Below, one piece after another: positions 50,341 through 59,228 of a stretch of 64,000 bases of DNA. The notes below the pieces were generated by a model. That model had not been told where the DNA came from. It saw only the letters and a program-made list of their open reading frames with translations, and searched no databases. Both the position numbers and the translations under genes were made by a program. The DNA comes from Lutimaribacter salitolerans. Lineage in GTDB: Bacteria > Pseudomonadota > Alphaproteobacteria > Rhodobacterales > Rhodobacteraceae. The first letter of the stretch is position 1; each line of letters starts with the position of its first letter. The stretch is taken from contig NZ_JBHUDD010000155.1 of assembly GCF_042677865.1 (NCBI RefSeq), positions 3,193 to 67,192 on the forward strand. The letters run 5' to 3'.

Positions 50341-51156
50341 ATGCAACATCAGCCCACCCTGACCGCACCCATCATCCAGACCGTCCAGCAATATGCAGGC
50401 GGTGCCGCCTGGCGTCTGGACCTGCTGCACGCCTGCGACCATGATCTGCTGATCTGGATCACGCGCGGGCAGGGTCGCGTCATCCTCGAAGGGCAGCGGC
50501 GCGGGCTTGGGGTGCACAACGCGCTGTTCATCCCCGCAGGCACTCTGCACGCGCTCGAACCGGGCGCGCAATGTTTTGGTCTGGCGCTGATGCTGCCGGA
50601 TGGCGCGGCCCTCGGGTTTGGCCGCACGGCACGGCATCTGCGCATTCGCGACCAGCAGGCGCAAACCGAACTGACCGCGCTGCTCGAGGCGATGGGCCGC
50701 GAAAACATCCGCGACGCGCCGCTGCGCGACCGGGCCATGCGCGCCTATGCGCAATTGGTCGGGGTATGGACGCAACGTCAGGCCGTCGAGCCGGACCAGC
50801 AAAGCGAGCCCGCCGCGCGCCGCCTTGTCGCGGCCTATTGTGACCTGCTGGTGCGGCAGTACCGCAGCGGCATCACCATGACCGGGCTGGCCGAGGCGCT
50901 GGACGTGACGCCGACCCATCTCAGCCGGTCGTGCAAACAGCTTTGCGGGCTGACCGCCGCCGAGATGCAGACCCAGGTCACCTTGCATGCCGCGCGCGAT
51001 CTGATCGAAGGGTCTGATGCCGCCCTGTCGCGTATCTCGGATCACCTCGGTTTTGGCAGCGCGGCCTATTTCTCGCGCTTCATCACGCAACATACGGGCG
51101 AATGCCCAAGCACGTTGCGCCGTAGCGCGGCAAACCGGGTGAAAATCCGAAAATAG
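50341..51156 (+). CDS. AraC-family transcriptional regulator
   Basis: A 271-residue regulator with an N-terminal cupin-like sensor half (about 1-130: LHACDHDLLIWITRGQGRVI, HNALFIPAGTLHALEPGAQC) and a C-terminal AraC DNA-binding domain: GITMTGLAEALDVTPTHLSR then SCKQLCGLTAAEMQTQVTLH is the first HTH, and ALSRISDHLGFGSAAYFSRF then ITQHTGECPSTLRR the second. It lies 220 bp upstream of, and in the same direction as, a dipeptide-type ABC importer; direct repeats in that gap are candidate binding sites. It probably senses the imported compound. Confidence 0.88.
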   Translation: MQHQPTLTAPIIQTVQQYAGGAAWRLDLLHACDHDLLIWITRGQGRVILEGQRRGLGVHNALFIPAGTLHALEPGAQCFGLALMLPDGAALGFGRTARHLRIRDQQAQTELTALLEAMGRENIRDAPLRDRAMRAYAQLVGVWTQRQAVEPDQQSEPAARRLVAAYCDLLVRQYRSGITMTGLAEALDVTPTHLSRSCKQLCGLTAAEMQTQVTLHAARDLIEGSDAALSRISDHLGFGSAAYFSRFITQHTGECPSTLRRSAANRVKIRK

Positions 51157-51182
51157 GGATTTTCAGGTTGCGCCAATGCCCT

Positions 51183-51221
51183 ATGTCGCTTTTGTATGAA
51201 AAAGATGTCGCATTTTGGATG
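51183..51221 (+). promoter_or_regulatory. Direct repeats, candidate AraC-type operator
   Basis: ATGTCGCTTTTGTATG starts at 51183 and ATGTCGCATTTTGGATG at 51205, so the two begin 22 bp apart, about two helical turns. AraC-type regulators typically bind such direct repeats. A TTGAAG/TTGACG -35 candidate lies about 15-25 bp further on. The repeats lie between the araC-like gene and the ABC substrate-binding gene. Confidence 0.6.
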
Positions 51222-51376
51222 TGATATGGCGATTGAAGGCGTTGACGTGTGCAGGAAACTGGTGCCGAATGTTTTTCCAACGGGGAAGCTACTGCCCCGG
51301 CGGCGCCACTCAGGCGGACTGCACCACAGCGACAAAAGAAAAACTCAATAATCGAGTGTGTCACAGGGAGACGACA

Positions 51377-53050
51377 ATGACGCAGACAACACCCGTAACC
51401 CAGACCGTGCATGACGCGGCGCGGATGTACGCGGACGAATTCAAGGCCGGCAAGCTGAGCCGCCGCGAGTTTCTGGCCCGGACCACCGCTCTTGGTGTCA
51501 CGGCCGCGACGGCCTACGCGCTTGGCGGTCTTGGAAGCCCCGCGGCGGCGCAGGCCACCCCCAACCGGGGCGGCACGATCCGCATGCAGATGGAAGTGCG
51601 CGCCTTCAAGGATCCGCGCACGTTTGACTGGACCCAGATCGCCTATCTGACCGCGGGCACGCTGGAATACCTGGTCGAATACAATAATGACGGCACGTTC
51701 CGTGGCCTGCTGCTGGAAAGCTGGGAAGCCAATGAAGATGCCACCGAATACACCCTGAAGGTCCGCCAGGGCATCAAGTGGAACAACGGCGACGATTTCA
51801 CCGCCGAGGACGTGGCACGCAACATCCGCGGCTGGTGCGACAGCTCGGTCGAGGGCAACTCGATGGCCGCGCGGATGAACTCGCTGATCGACGAGGACAC
51901 CGGCCGCGCAGCCGATGGCGCGATCGAGGTTGTCGACGATCACACGCTGCGCCTGAGCTGCAAATCGCCGGACATCACCATCATCCCGAACTTCAGCGAC
52001 TACCCGGCCCAGATCGTGCACGAGTCCTTCGATGCGGATGCAGATATCTCGGAACTCGTGGGCACCGGCCCGATGGTGGTCGAAAGCCTGGATGTCGGGG
52101 TCAAGGCCGTGGTGGTCAAATCCGATCACCCGTGGTGGGGCGACGACGCCTTTGAAGAGGGCGGGTTCTATTTCGACCGGATCGAATACATCGACTACGG
52201 CACCGATCCCGCCGCATGGCTGGCCGCTGCCGACGCCGAGGAAATCGACATCCTGTACGAAAGCGTCGGTGACTTCATCGACATCCTTGATGGTCTGGGC
52301 TGGACCAAGTCCGAGGTGGTGACAGGGGCAACCATCGTCGTGCGCCCCAACCAGCTGGCCGAAGTGGATGGCAAGCAGATCTTTGCCGACAAGCGCGCCC
52401 GCCAGGCGCTGGTGATGGCGGTCAACAACGAGGTCTGCCTGGAACTGGGCTATTCGGATCGCGGCGTTGTCGCCAAGAACGACCATGCCGCCCCGGTGCA
52501 CCCCGAAACCGACGAGACGGTCGAGCGCCTGCCCTTTGATCCCGACCGCGCCCGCGAACTGTGGGAAGAGGCCGGGCTGGCCGATACCGAGATCGAACTG
52601 GTCTCGATCGACGACGACTGGCGGCGCAACACCACCGACGCTGTGGCCGCCCAGTTGCGCGATGCCGGCATCAACGTCAGCCGCTCGCTGCTGCCCGGCT
52701 CGACCTTCTGGAACGACTGGACGAAATACCCGTTCAGCTCGACCAACTGGAACCACCGCCCGCTGGCCACGATCACCTGGGGTCTGGCTTACCGCTCAGG
52801 CGTGGCATGGAACGAATTCGGCTACTCCAACCCAGAGTTCGACACCATGCTGTCGAATGCCAACGCGATCGCGGATGCCGACGAGCGGCGCGAGATCGCG
52901 GGCCAGTTGCAGCGCATGCTGATCGAGGACGGCGTGACGATCCAGCCCTACTGGCGCTCGCTGTTCCGTCACTACAACGACAATGTGGCAGGCTGTGACA
53001 TGCACATCGCCTACATGCCGCAGATCTACAAATGGTACGTGAACGCCTGA
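51377..53050 (+). CDS. ABC importer substrate-binding protein (SBP_bac_5, Tat-exported)
   Basis: Periplasmic receptor of the peptide/opine/nickel importer class. From the ATG at 51377 (GGGAG site) it has 557 residues. The N-terminus carries a twin-arginine signal, KLSRREFLARTTALGVTAAT then AYALGG (RR at about 29-30), so it is exported folded. The family core includes LLESWEANEDATEYTLKVRQ then GIKWNNGDDFTAEDVARNI, the classical SBP_bac_5 signature. It ends YMPQIYKWYVNA. The ligand is unknown; the pocket may hold a peptide or another compound. It is first in the order sbp-permease-permease-ATPase. Confidence 0.93.
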   Translation: MTQTTPVTQTVHDAARMYADEFKAGKLSRREFLARTTALGVTAATAYALGGLGSPAAAQATPNRGGTIRMQMEVRAFKDPRTFDWTQIAYLTAGTLEYLVEYNNDGTFRGLLLESWEANEDATEYTLKVRQGIKWNNGDDFTAEDVARNIRGWCDSSVEGNSMAARMNSLIDEDTGRAADGAIEVVDDHTLRLSCKSPDITIIPNFSDYPAQIVHESFDADADISELVGTGPMVVESLDVGVKAVVVKSDHPWWGDDAFEEGGFYFDRIEYIDYGTDPAAWLAAADAEEIDILYESVGDFIDILDGLGWTKSEVVTGATIVVRPNQLAEVDGKQIFADKRARQALVMAVNNEVCLELGYSDRGVVAKNDHAAPVHPETDETVERLPFDPDRARELWEEAGLADTEIELVSIDDDWRRNTTDAVAAQLRDAGINVSRSLLPGSTFWNDWTKYPFSSTNWNHRPLATITWGLAYRSGVAWNEFGYSNPEFDTMLSNANAIADADERREIAGQLQRMLIEDGVTIQPYWRSLFRHYNDNVAGCDMHIAYMPQIYKWYVNA

Positions 53051-53164
53051 TCCAAGATCGGGGGCGCGCGTCGGCACAGCTGCGCGCCCCCAGCCTTTCC
53101 TGACGGGTGACCGTCACAAGCAAGATGGCCGAAAACCGGCTGCCAGCCACCAACAGGGGCACCC

Positions 53165-54211
53165 ATGGGATTGTTCATTATTCGCCGGGTCGGGGTGATG
53201 ATCCTGACCGCGCTTTGCCTGACGTTCATCGTGTTCTTCATGACGAACCTCTATCCGAATCTTGAAAAACTGGCCAAGACCCAGGGCAATTTCCGCATGT
53301 CGGACGAGGCCGTGGCAAGCTGGCTGGACAGGCGCGGATACATGCAGTCGACGCCAAAGAAATACGCCGAATGGCTGGGTGTCGTGCCCTCGTACCGCCA
53401 CACCGCCGAGGATGGCACCGTCACCGGGCGCTGCATCCGCCCCGGCGTCGCCCCCGAACAGGCGCCCGAATTCTGCGGCATCCTGCAAGGGCACTGGGGC
53501 CACTCGACCGTGTTCAAGGAACCCGTGGCGCAGATCATCAGCACGCGGCTGGGTCTGACCGGCACGCTGATGTTCTGGGTGATGCTGCTGATGGTGCCCT
53601 CGGCGCTGATCCTGGGCGTTATGGCCGGCATGCGCGAAGGCAGCGCCACCGACCGCACCCTGTCAACCGTCGCCATCACCACCACGGCGACACCCGAATA
53701 CGTCTCGGGCGTGATCCTGATTGCGGTCTTTGCATCGTCTGCGGTGGGGCTGCGATGGTTCAAGGGCACCGCAACCAGCGCGATGGAAAACCCCACATTC
53801 GAGAATTTCTTTCTGCCGGTGCTGACCATCGCGCTCTATGGCACGGGCTATATCGCGCGGATGACACGCGCCAGCATGGCCGAGGTGATGACCGCGCAGT
53901 ACATCCGCACGGCGCGGCTGAAAGGTGTGTCCTTTCCAAACATCGTGATGAAACACGCGCTGCGCAACGCGCTGATCGCGCCCTTTACCGTGATCATGCT
54001 GCAGTTTCCCTGGCTGCTGAACGGCGTGGTGATCGTCGAGACGTTGTTCAACTACAAGGGCTTCGGCTGGACACTGGTGCAGGCAGCCGGCAACAACGAT
54101 ATCGAACTTCTGCTGGGCGTGTCGGTCGTATCGGTGATCGTCGTGCTGGTGACGCAGCTGATTTCCGACATCGGCTATGTCTATCTCAACCCGCGCATCA
54201 GCGTGACCTAA
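53165..54211 (+). CDS. ABC importer permease, DppB type
   Basis: First membrane subunit of the importer, 348 residues. The N-terminal span (IIRRVGVMILTALCLTFIVF FM) is followed by an extended periplasmic region, and then the binding-protein-dependent permease core with the EAA loop RTARLKGVSFPNIVMKHALR then NALIAPFTVI. The C-terminal LISDIGYVYLNPRIS is standard for DppB. It contains a longer than usual periplasmic insertion (about 35-125) with four cysteines (CIRPG and EFCGIL among others). The gap to the second permease is 13 bp. Confidence 0.92.
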   Translation: MGLFIIRRVGVMILTALCLTFIVFFMTNLYPNLEKLAKTQGNFRMSDEAVASWLDRRGYMQSTPKKYAEWLGVVPSYRHTAEDGTVTGRCIRPGVAPEQAPEFCGILQGHWGHSTVFKEPVAQIISTRLGLTGTLMFWVMLLMVPSALILGVMAGMREGSATDRTLSTVAITTTATPEYVSGVILIAVFASSAVGLRWFKGTATSAMENPTFENFFLPVLTIALYGTGYIARMTRASMAEVMTAQYIRTARLKGVSFPNIVMKHALRNALIAPFTVIMLQFPWLLNGVVIVETLFNYKGFGWTLVQAAGNNDIELLLGVSVVSVIVVLVTQLISDIGYVYLNPRISVT

Positions 54212-54224
54212 GGAGGGCCGGATC

Positions 54225-55670
54225 ATGGAACCCCTAAGCTGGACCGGATCGCTGGGCGATGTGCTCGACCCCGTTCTTTTCGTGCTGGTGCCGGTCTTTG
54301 CCGCGCTGATCGTGCTGCGCATCGCGGTGTCGGTGCTGGTGCCCGCACCGGACATGATGACCAATTCCGACGGCACGCTGAGCGCGACCAGCGGCGGCCC
54401 CGCCGTCTGGGTGCCCAAACTGTCGAACTGGTCGGGCCTTGGCCTGGCTGCGCTGGTGCTGACCTATCTGATCGTTGGCGCCATCATGGGGGCATCGGGG
54501 GCGGGCATCATCGGCGGGATGAGCCGGCAGCTTGTCCCGGTCTGGATCGCGCTGGTGGTGCTGTTCGCCGCCTCGATCAACTACAAGCGGCGGCTGGGCC
54601 TGTATGGCAAGCTGTTCGACAGCACCATCGGCATGATCGGTTTCGCGCTGGTGATGTTCTGGGTGTTCGTCGGCGCGTTCTCCTCGATGGACCTGCTGAT
54701 GACGCACCCGCCCCTCAGCCAGGTATCGGGGATGAAGAACATCGCCCCAGGCACGCCGCTGAACGGCGCGGAAGACGGCGAATACATGTGGTATCTGCTG
54801 GGCGGCGACGCGCTGGCGCGTGACGTGTTCAGCAGGATGCTGATCGGCTCTACCATCGTGGTGGCGATTGCGCCGCTGGCCACTCTGTTCGCCTTCATGG
54901 TGGGAATCACGCTGGGCCTGCCTGCGGGGTATTACGGCGGCCGGCTGGACACCTTCCTGTCGTTTCTGGCCAATCTGATCCTGGCGTTCCCGGTGATCTT
55001 GCTGTTCTACCTGCTGGTCACGCCGGAAATCGTGGCGACCGGCTTGCCACAATACATGGCGGTGGTGCTGTTCATCTTTCCGCTGGTGTTCTTCGCGGTG
55101 CTGATCAACTCGCGCTATCGCGGGCAACCGGCCAAGAACTGGACCTACATGGCCATCGTTTTGGTGCCGATGTTTCTGGTCTACATGGCCGTGATCAACG
55201 CGCGCGGATCGGTCATCGACTTCTGGCCGCTTGATTTCTTCGACGTGGCGCCGGGCATCCTCGTTGTGTTCGTGTCGGTCGTGTTCGTGAACTCGCCCAC
55301 CGTGTTCCGCATCGTGCGCGGGCTGGCGATGGACATCAAGACCCGCGATTACGTCGCCGCCGCCCAGACCCGCGGCGAAGGCCCGTGGTACATCATGTTG
55401 TGGGAGATCCTGCCCAACGCGCGCGGGCCGCTGATCGTCGATTTCTGCCTGCGCATCGGCTATACCACCATCCTTCTTGGAACCCTCGGTTTCTTCGGCC
55501 TTGGCCTACCGCCCGAAAGCCCGGACTGGGGCAGCACCATCAACGAGGGGCGCAAGCTGCTGTCGATCTACCTGCACCCCGCCCTGCCGCCCGCCTTCGC
55601 CTTGCTGTCGCTGGTGCTGGGGCTGAACCTGCTGGCGGACGGGCTGCGCGAGGAAAGCCTGAAAGACTGA
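54225..55670 (+). CDS. ABC importer permease, DppC type, with enlarged N-terminal membrane region
   Basis: Second membrane subunit. At 481 residues it is far longer than typical DppC (about 300). The first 170 residues contain extra spans (VLFVLVPVFAALIVLRIAVS, GLGLAALVLTYLIVGAIMGA, VPVWIALVVLFAASINY). The permease core follows, with LLGGDALARDVFSRMLIGST and the EAA loop DYVAAAQTRGEGPWYIMLWE then ILPNARGPLIVDF, ending GFFGLGLPPESPDWGSTINE. A second unusual insertion lies around residues 295-335. This enlarged form is known from a subgroup of importers of unknown ligand. Confidence 0.92.
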   Translation: MEPLSWTGSLGDVLDPVLFVLVPVFAALIVLRIAVSVLVPAPDMMTNSDGTLSATSGGPAVWVPKLSNWSGLGLAALVLTYLIVGAIMGASGAGIIGGMSRQLVPVWIALVVLFAASINYKRRLGLYGKLFDSTIGMIGFALVMFWVFVGAFSSMDLLMTHPPLSQVSGMKNIAPGTPLNGAEDGEYMWYLLGGDALARDVFSRMLIGSTIVVAIAPLATLFAFMVGITLGLPAGYYGGRLDTFLSFLANLILAFPVILLFYLLVTPEIVATGLPQYMAVVLFIFPLVFFAVLINSRYRGQPAKNWTYMAIVLVPMFLVYMAVINARGSVIDFWPLDFFDVAPGILVVFVSVVFVNSPTVFRIVRGLAMDIKTRDYVAAAQTRGEGPWYIMLWEILPNARGPLIVDFCLRIGYTTILLGTLGFFGLGLPPESPDWGSTINEGRKLLSIYLHPALPPAFALLSLVLGLNLLADGLREESLKD

Positions 55671-55699
55671 GCTGACAGGGCAGAACCGGGGGGCCAGCC

Positions 55700-55731
55700 A
55701 CCCCGGAATATTTGTCGTGAGAGGAAAACAC
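55700..55731 (+). repeat. Copy 3 of the dispersed intergenic repeat
   Basis: CCCCGGAATATTTGTCGTGA followed by GAGGAAAACAC, between the DppC-type gene and the ATPase gene. It is the most diverged of the three copies. Confidence 0.5.
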
Positions 55732-55765
55732 ACAGGTTTTCCCCGACGACAGGGAGACGAAAAGA

Positions 55766-57859
55766 ATGACCAAACTCGGCGATTATGACGGCCCCATCCT
55801 CGAGATCGACAAGCTGTCGATTTCCTTTTTCACCCGGCTGCGGGAAATCCCGGCGGTGATGGATTTTTCCTGCGTGGTGCAACCCGGCGAGGCGATGGGC
55901 CTTGTGGGCGAATCCGGCTGCGGCAAATCCACGGTCGCGCTGGGGGTCATGCAGGATCTGGGCGTGAACGGGCGCGTCGTCGGCGGCTCGATCAAGTTCA
56001 AAGGCCGCGACCTGTCCGAGATGAGCGCGGACGAGCTGCGCGGCATCCGCGGCAACGAGATCGCCATGATCTACCAGGAACCCATGGCCAGCCTGAACCC
56101 CGCGATGAAGATCGGCCGCCAGTTGATGGAAGTGCCGATGATCCACGAGGGCATTTCCGAGGACGAGGCCCGCAAGCGCGCGCTTGAGGTTGTGACTGAC
56201 GTGAAACTGCCCGACCCCGAGCGTATCCTGCGCGCCTATCCGCACCAGTTGTCGGGCGGTCAGCAGCAGCGCATCGTCATCGCCATGGCGCTGATGTCAA
56301 AGCCCAGCCTGCTGATCCTGGACGAGCCTACCACCGCGCTGGATGTCACGGTCGAGGCGGCGGTGGTCGAGCTGGTCAAGGATCTGGGCAAGAAATACGG
56401 CACCTCGATGCTGTTCATCTCGCACAATCTGGGGCTGGTGCTGGAAACCTGCGACCGCATCTGCGTGATGTATTCCGGCGAGGCGGTGGAAACCGGCAGC
56501 ATCGAGGATGTGTTCGACCAGATGCGCCACCCCTACACGCAGGCGCTGTTCCGCTCGATCCCGCTTCCGGGGGCCGACAAGAACAGCCGCCCGCTGGTGG
56601 CGATCCCCGGCAATTTCCCGCTCCCGCACGAGCGCCCGCCGGGCTGCAATTTCGGGCCGCGCTGCGATTACTTTGCCAAGGGGCTGTGTGACATCGACCA
56701 GCGCGTGCCGATGGTCAGCATCGCGGGCGACGACCGCCACCGCTCGCGCTGCTTGCGGATCGACGAGATCGACTGGAACGCGCCACTGGCGGCCAGCATC
56801 AAGACCGCCCGGACAGAACCGGGGCGCGTCGTGCTGAAGATGGACAAGCTCAAGAAATATTACGAGGTGTCGGCCAACGCGCTGTTCGGCAGCAGCGGCG
56901 CGAAAAAGGTCGTCAAGGCGAACGAGGAGCTTTCCTTCGAGGCGCGGGAATCCGAAACCCTTGCCATTGTGGGCGAATCTGGCTGCGGCAAATCCACCTT
57001 CGCCAAGGTGCTGATGGGGCTGGAAACCGCGACCGAAGGGCAGATCCTGCTGGACAACCGCAATATCGAAGGCACCGCCATTCAGGACCGCGACACCAAG
57101 ACTGTGGCCGATGTGCAGATGGTGTTCCAGAACCCGTTCGACACGCTGAACCCGTCGATGACCGTGGGCCGCCAGATCATCCGCGCGCTCGAGGTGTTCG
57201 GCATCGGTGACAATGACGCGCAGCGGCGCGACCGGATGCTGCAGCTGCTCGATCTGGTGAAACTGCCGCGCGAATTCGCCGACCGCATGCCACGCCAGTT
57301 GTCGGGCGGGCAAAAGCAGCGCGTCGGCATCGCCCGCGCCTTTTCGGGCGGCGCGCGGATCGTGGTGGCGGATGAACCCGTCTCGGCCCTGGATGTGTCG
57401 GTGCAGGCCGCCGTCACCGACCTGCTGATGGAGATCCAGCGCGAGAACAAGACCACCTTGCTGTTCATCAGCCACGACCTGTCGATCGTGCGCTACCTGT
57501 CCGACCGGGTGATGGTCATGTACCTGGGCCATGTGGTCGAACTGGGCACCACCGATCAGGTGTTTGCGCCCCCCTATCACCCCTATACCGAGGCGCTTCT
57601 CTCTGCCGTTCCCATCGCCGACACAAGGGTCGAGAAAAAGCACATCGTTCTGGAAGGCGACATTCCCAGCGCGATGGACCCGCCGCCGGGCTGCCCGTTC
57701 CAGACGCGCTGCCGCTGGAAGGATCAGGTGCCCGGCAACCTGTGCGAAAAGGACGTGCCGCCGCAGCGCACCATGGCCGAGGGGCACCAGATCAAATGCC
57801 ACCTGTCCGATGACATCCTTGCGGGCATGGAACCCGTGATCAAGATGGCGGCGGAATAG
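55766..57859 (+). CDS. ABC importer ATPase with two fused nucleotide-binding domains (DppD-DppF fusion)
   Basis: A 697-residue ATPase with both motor domains in one chain. The first domain has Walker A GLVGESGCGKSTVALGVMQD (about 48-67), signature QLSGGQQQRIVIAMAL and Walker B LLILDEPTTALD; the oligopeptide-type C-terminal extension follows with GCNFGPRCDYFAKGLCD. The second domain repeats Walker A IVGESGCGKSTFAKVLMGLE, QLSGGQKQRVGIARAFSGGA, IVVADEPVSALD, and its own Cys-containing tail (GCPFQTRCRWKD). Both sites look complete. It ends the importer operon. Confidence 0.94.
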   Translation: MTKLGDYDGPILEIDKLSISFFTRLREIPAVMDFSCVVQPGEAMGLVGESGCGKSTVALGVMQDLGVNGRVVGGSIKFKGRDLSEMSADELRGIRGNEIAMIYQEPMASLNPAMKIGRQLMEVPMIHEGISEDEARKRALEVVTDVKLPDPERILRAYPHQLSGGQQQRIVIAMALMSKPSLLILDEPTTALDVTVEAAVVELVKDLGKKYGTSMLFISHNLGLVLETCDRICVMYSGEAVETGSIEDVFDQMRHPYTQALFRSIPLPGADKNSRPLVAIPGNFPLPHERPPGCNFGPRCDYFAKGLCDIDQRVPMVSIAGDDRHRSRCLRIDEIDWNAPLAASIKTARTEPGRVVLKMDKLKKYYEVSANALFGSSGAKKVVKANEELSFEARESETLAIVGESGCGKSTFAKVLMGLETATEGQILLDNRNIEGTAIQDRDTKTVADVQMVFQNPFDTLNPSMTVGRQIIRALEVFGIGDNDAQRRDRMLQLLDLVKLPREFADRMPRQLSGGQKQRVGIARAFSGGARIVVADEPVSALDVSVQAAVTDLLMEIQRENKTTLLFISHDLSIVRYLSDRVMVMYLGHVVELGTTDQVFAPPYHPYTEALLSAVPIADTRVEKKHIVLEGDIPSAMDPPPGCPFQTRCRWKDQVPGNLCEKDVPPQRTMAEGHQIKCHLSDDILAGMEPVIKMAAE

Positions 57860-58207
57860 CCGCAAGCCAGACACCGGGACGCGGACCCGCCCTGCCCTGC
57901 CAGCGCAGTGGCACAATACTTCTCGCCGATCCGATCCGCATCGAAAGGCGGACCGCGCCGCAGCGCCTGGCTGCCCGGCCAGATGGGCCTTGGCCGCATC
58001 CGACCGCATCGGGGTAAGATGCCGGCGCGTGGCCGATGTCATGGACAGCACTGCTCGCGGAAGCGATCGCCGAGCCGCCCATACGCGCATCAACTTGTAT
58101 AGGTAAATCCTATGGATATCCGCAATTCGATTGCATTGTTGATGCACCCCGCCTGCCTATCTGTGCCTCGGATCAAGGACGATCCTGTTTGAAGAGGAAT
58201 TTCACCG
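57860..58207. other. 348-bp intergenic region before the RTX gene
   Basis: No gene accepted. Near 58110 a 26-codon frame begins ATGGATATC, the same nine bases that start the RTX gene 97 bp later; it has a poor ribosome site. A region slightly richer in A+T (58095-58140) probably holds the RTX promoter. GAAGAGGAA precedes the RTX start. No terminator is obvious after the ATPase gene. Confidence 0.5.
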
Positions 58208-59185
58208 ATGGATATCTATGGAACCAGTCGCAACGACACCCTGACGGGCACCGCAGGGCGCGACGATATCGTGGGCCGGGCTGGTAACGATTTGCTGCGC
58301 GGTCTGGCAGGCAACGACGAGCTGTATGGCGGCGCAGGCGATGACACGCTGGATGGTGGCGCCGGAAACGACGAGCTGTATGGAGGGCCGGGTGCGGACA
58401 CATTCATTTTTGGCGCGGGGCACGACTCCATCGACGGATTCACGGCCCAGGACCGTATCGTTCTGGACGCGTCCCTTGGGGTCGCGGACTTCTCCGCGCT
58501 GATGGCGCTTGCGCGCCCGGCAGAAGGCGGCGACAGCACGCTGTTCGATTTCGGCGGCGGCAACAGCCTGCTTCTTGAAGATGTGCGCATCGGCCAGATC
58601 ACAGCGGCGCAGGTCGATCTGGGCGCGGACGACCCACCGACACTGCCGTCGTCCCCCGTCAACGGCGTTGGCGGGGCGGGCAACGACCGGCTGACGGGCA
58701 CCAGCGGCCGCGACGATCTGTACGGCATGGGTGGCAATGACGTCATCCTGGGGCGAGGCGGCAATGACGATCTGTATGGCGGGGCGGGCAACGACCGGCT
58801 GATCGGCGGTGGCGGGCACGATGATCTGTATGGCGGAGCGGGCCGCGATCGACTGCTGGGCGGGGGCGGGCATGACGAGCTGTACGGTGGATCGGGTGAC
58901 GACACGCTGGATGGCGGCAATGGCAACGATACGCTGACGGGCGGAGCGGGCGCGGATACCTTCATCTATGCGCGCGGGCGCGATGTGATCGAGGACTTCG
59001 GCGCAGGTGACGTGATCGTTCTGGACGGTGCGCTTGGGGTCTCGGGGTTTGCGGATGTGCTGGCCCTTGCGCGGGTTGTGGCCGGCGGCGACGACGTGCT
59101 GATCAACTTTGGCGGCGGCAACCGCTTGGTGCTGGAAGACGTGCAGCTGTCGCAGCTGTCCGAGGGGGATTTCCTGTTCACCTGA
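58208..59185 (+). CDS. RTX calcium-binding protein with two duplicated halves
   Basis: A 325-residue secreted-type protein made of hemolysin-type nonapeptide repeats (GGxGxDxLx). Half 1 has repeats at about 10-60 (GNDELYGGAGDDTLDGGAGN) and a capping region ADTFIFGAGHDSIDGFTAQD then RIVLDASLGVADFSALMALA, LFDFGGGNSLLLEDV. Half 2 has repeats at about 155-255 and the same cap ADTFIYARGRDVIEDFGAGD then VIVLDGALGVSGFADVLALA, INFGGGNRLVLEDV. There is no Sec signal, so type I secretion by a C-terminal signal is expected, but no HlyB/HlyD genes are nearby. There is no catalytic domain. Confidence 0.88.
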   Translation: MDIYGTSRNDTLTGTAGRDDIVGRAGNDLLRGLAGNDELYGGAGDDTLDGGAGNDELYGGPGADTFIFGAGHDSIDGFTAQDRIVLDASLGVADFSALMALARPAEGGDSTLFDFGGGNSLLLEDVRIGQITAAQVDLGADDPPTLPSSPVNGVGGAGNDRLTGTSGRDDLYGMGGNDVILGRGGNDDLYGGAGNDRLIGGGGHDDLYGGAGRDRLLGGGGHDELYGGSGDDTLDGGNGNDTLTGGAGADTFIYARGRDVIEDFGAGDVIVLDGALGVSGFADVLALARVVAGGDDVLINFGGGNRLVLEDVQLSQLSEGDFLFT

Positions 59186-59197
59186 TCCTTGCGGCCA

Positions 59198-59228
59198 GAC
59201 GCCGGGTTGCCTGGGCCGGCCCGGCGTC
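59198..59228. terminator. Hairpin between the convergent RTX and transglycosylase genes
   Basis: 9-bp stem GACGCCGGG / CCCGGCGTC with a 13-base loop, between two genes that point at each other; its right arm overlaps the transglycosylase stop by two bases. No T run. Confidence 0.65.

Noticed and set aside
51083..52756. 557-codon minus-strand frame opposite the ABC binding-protein gene
   Set aside because: It mirrors the real gene; its sequence is low-complexity His/Asp/Gly-rich, has no ribosome site and matches no fold, as expected for antisense frames at high G+C.
58112..58192. 26-codon frame beginning ATGGATATC upstream of the RTX gene
   Set aside because: Shares nine bases with the RTX start but has a poor ribosome site and no recognisable features; could be chance.
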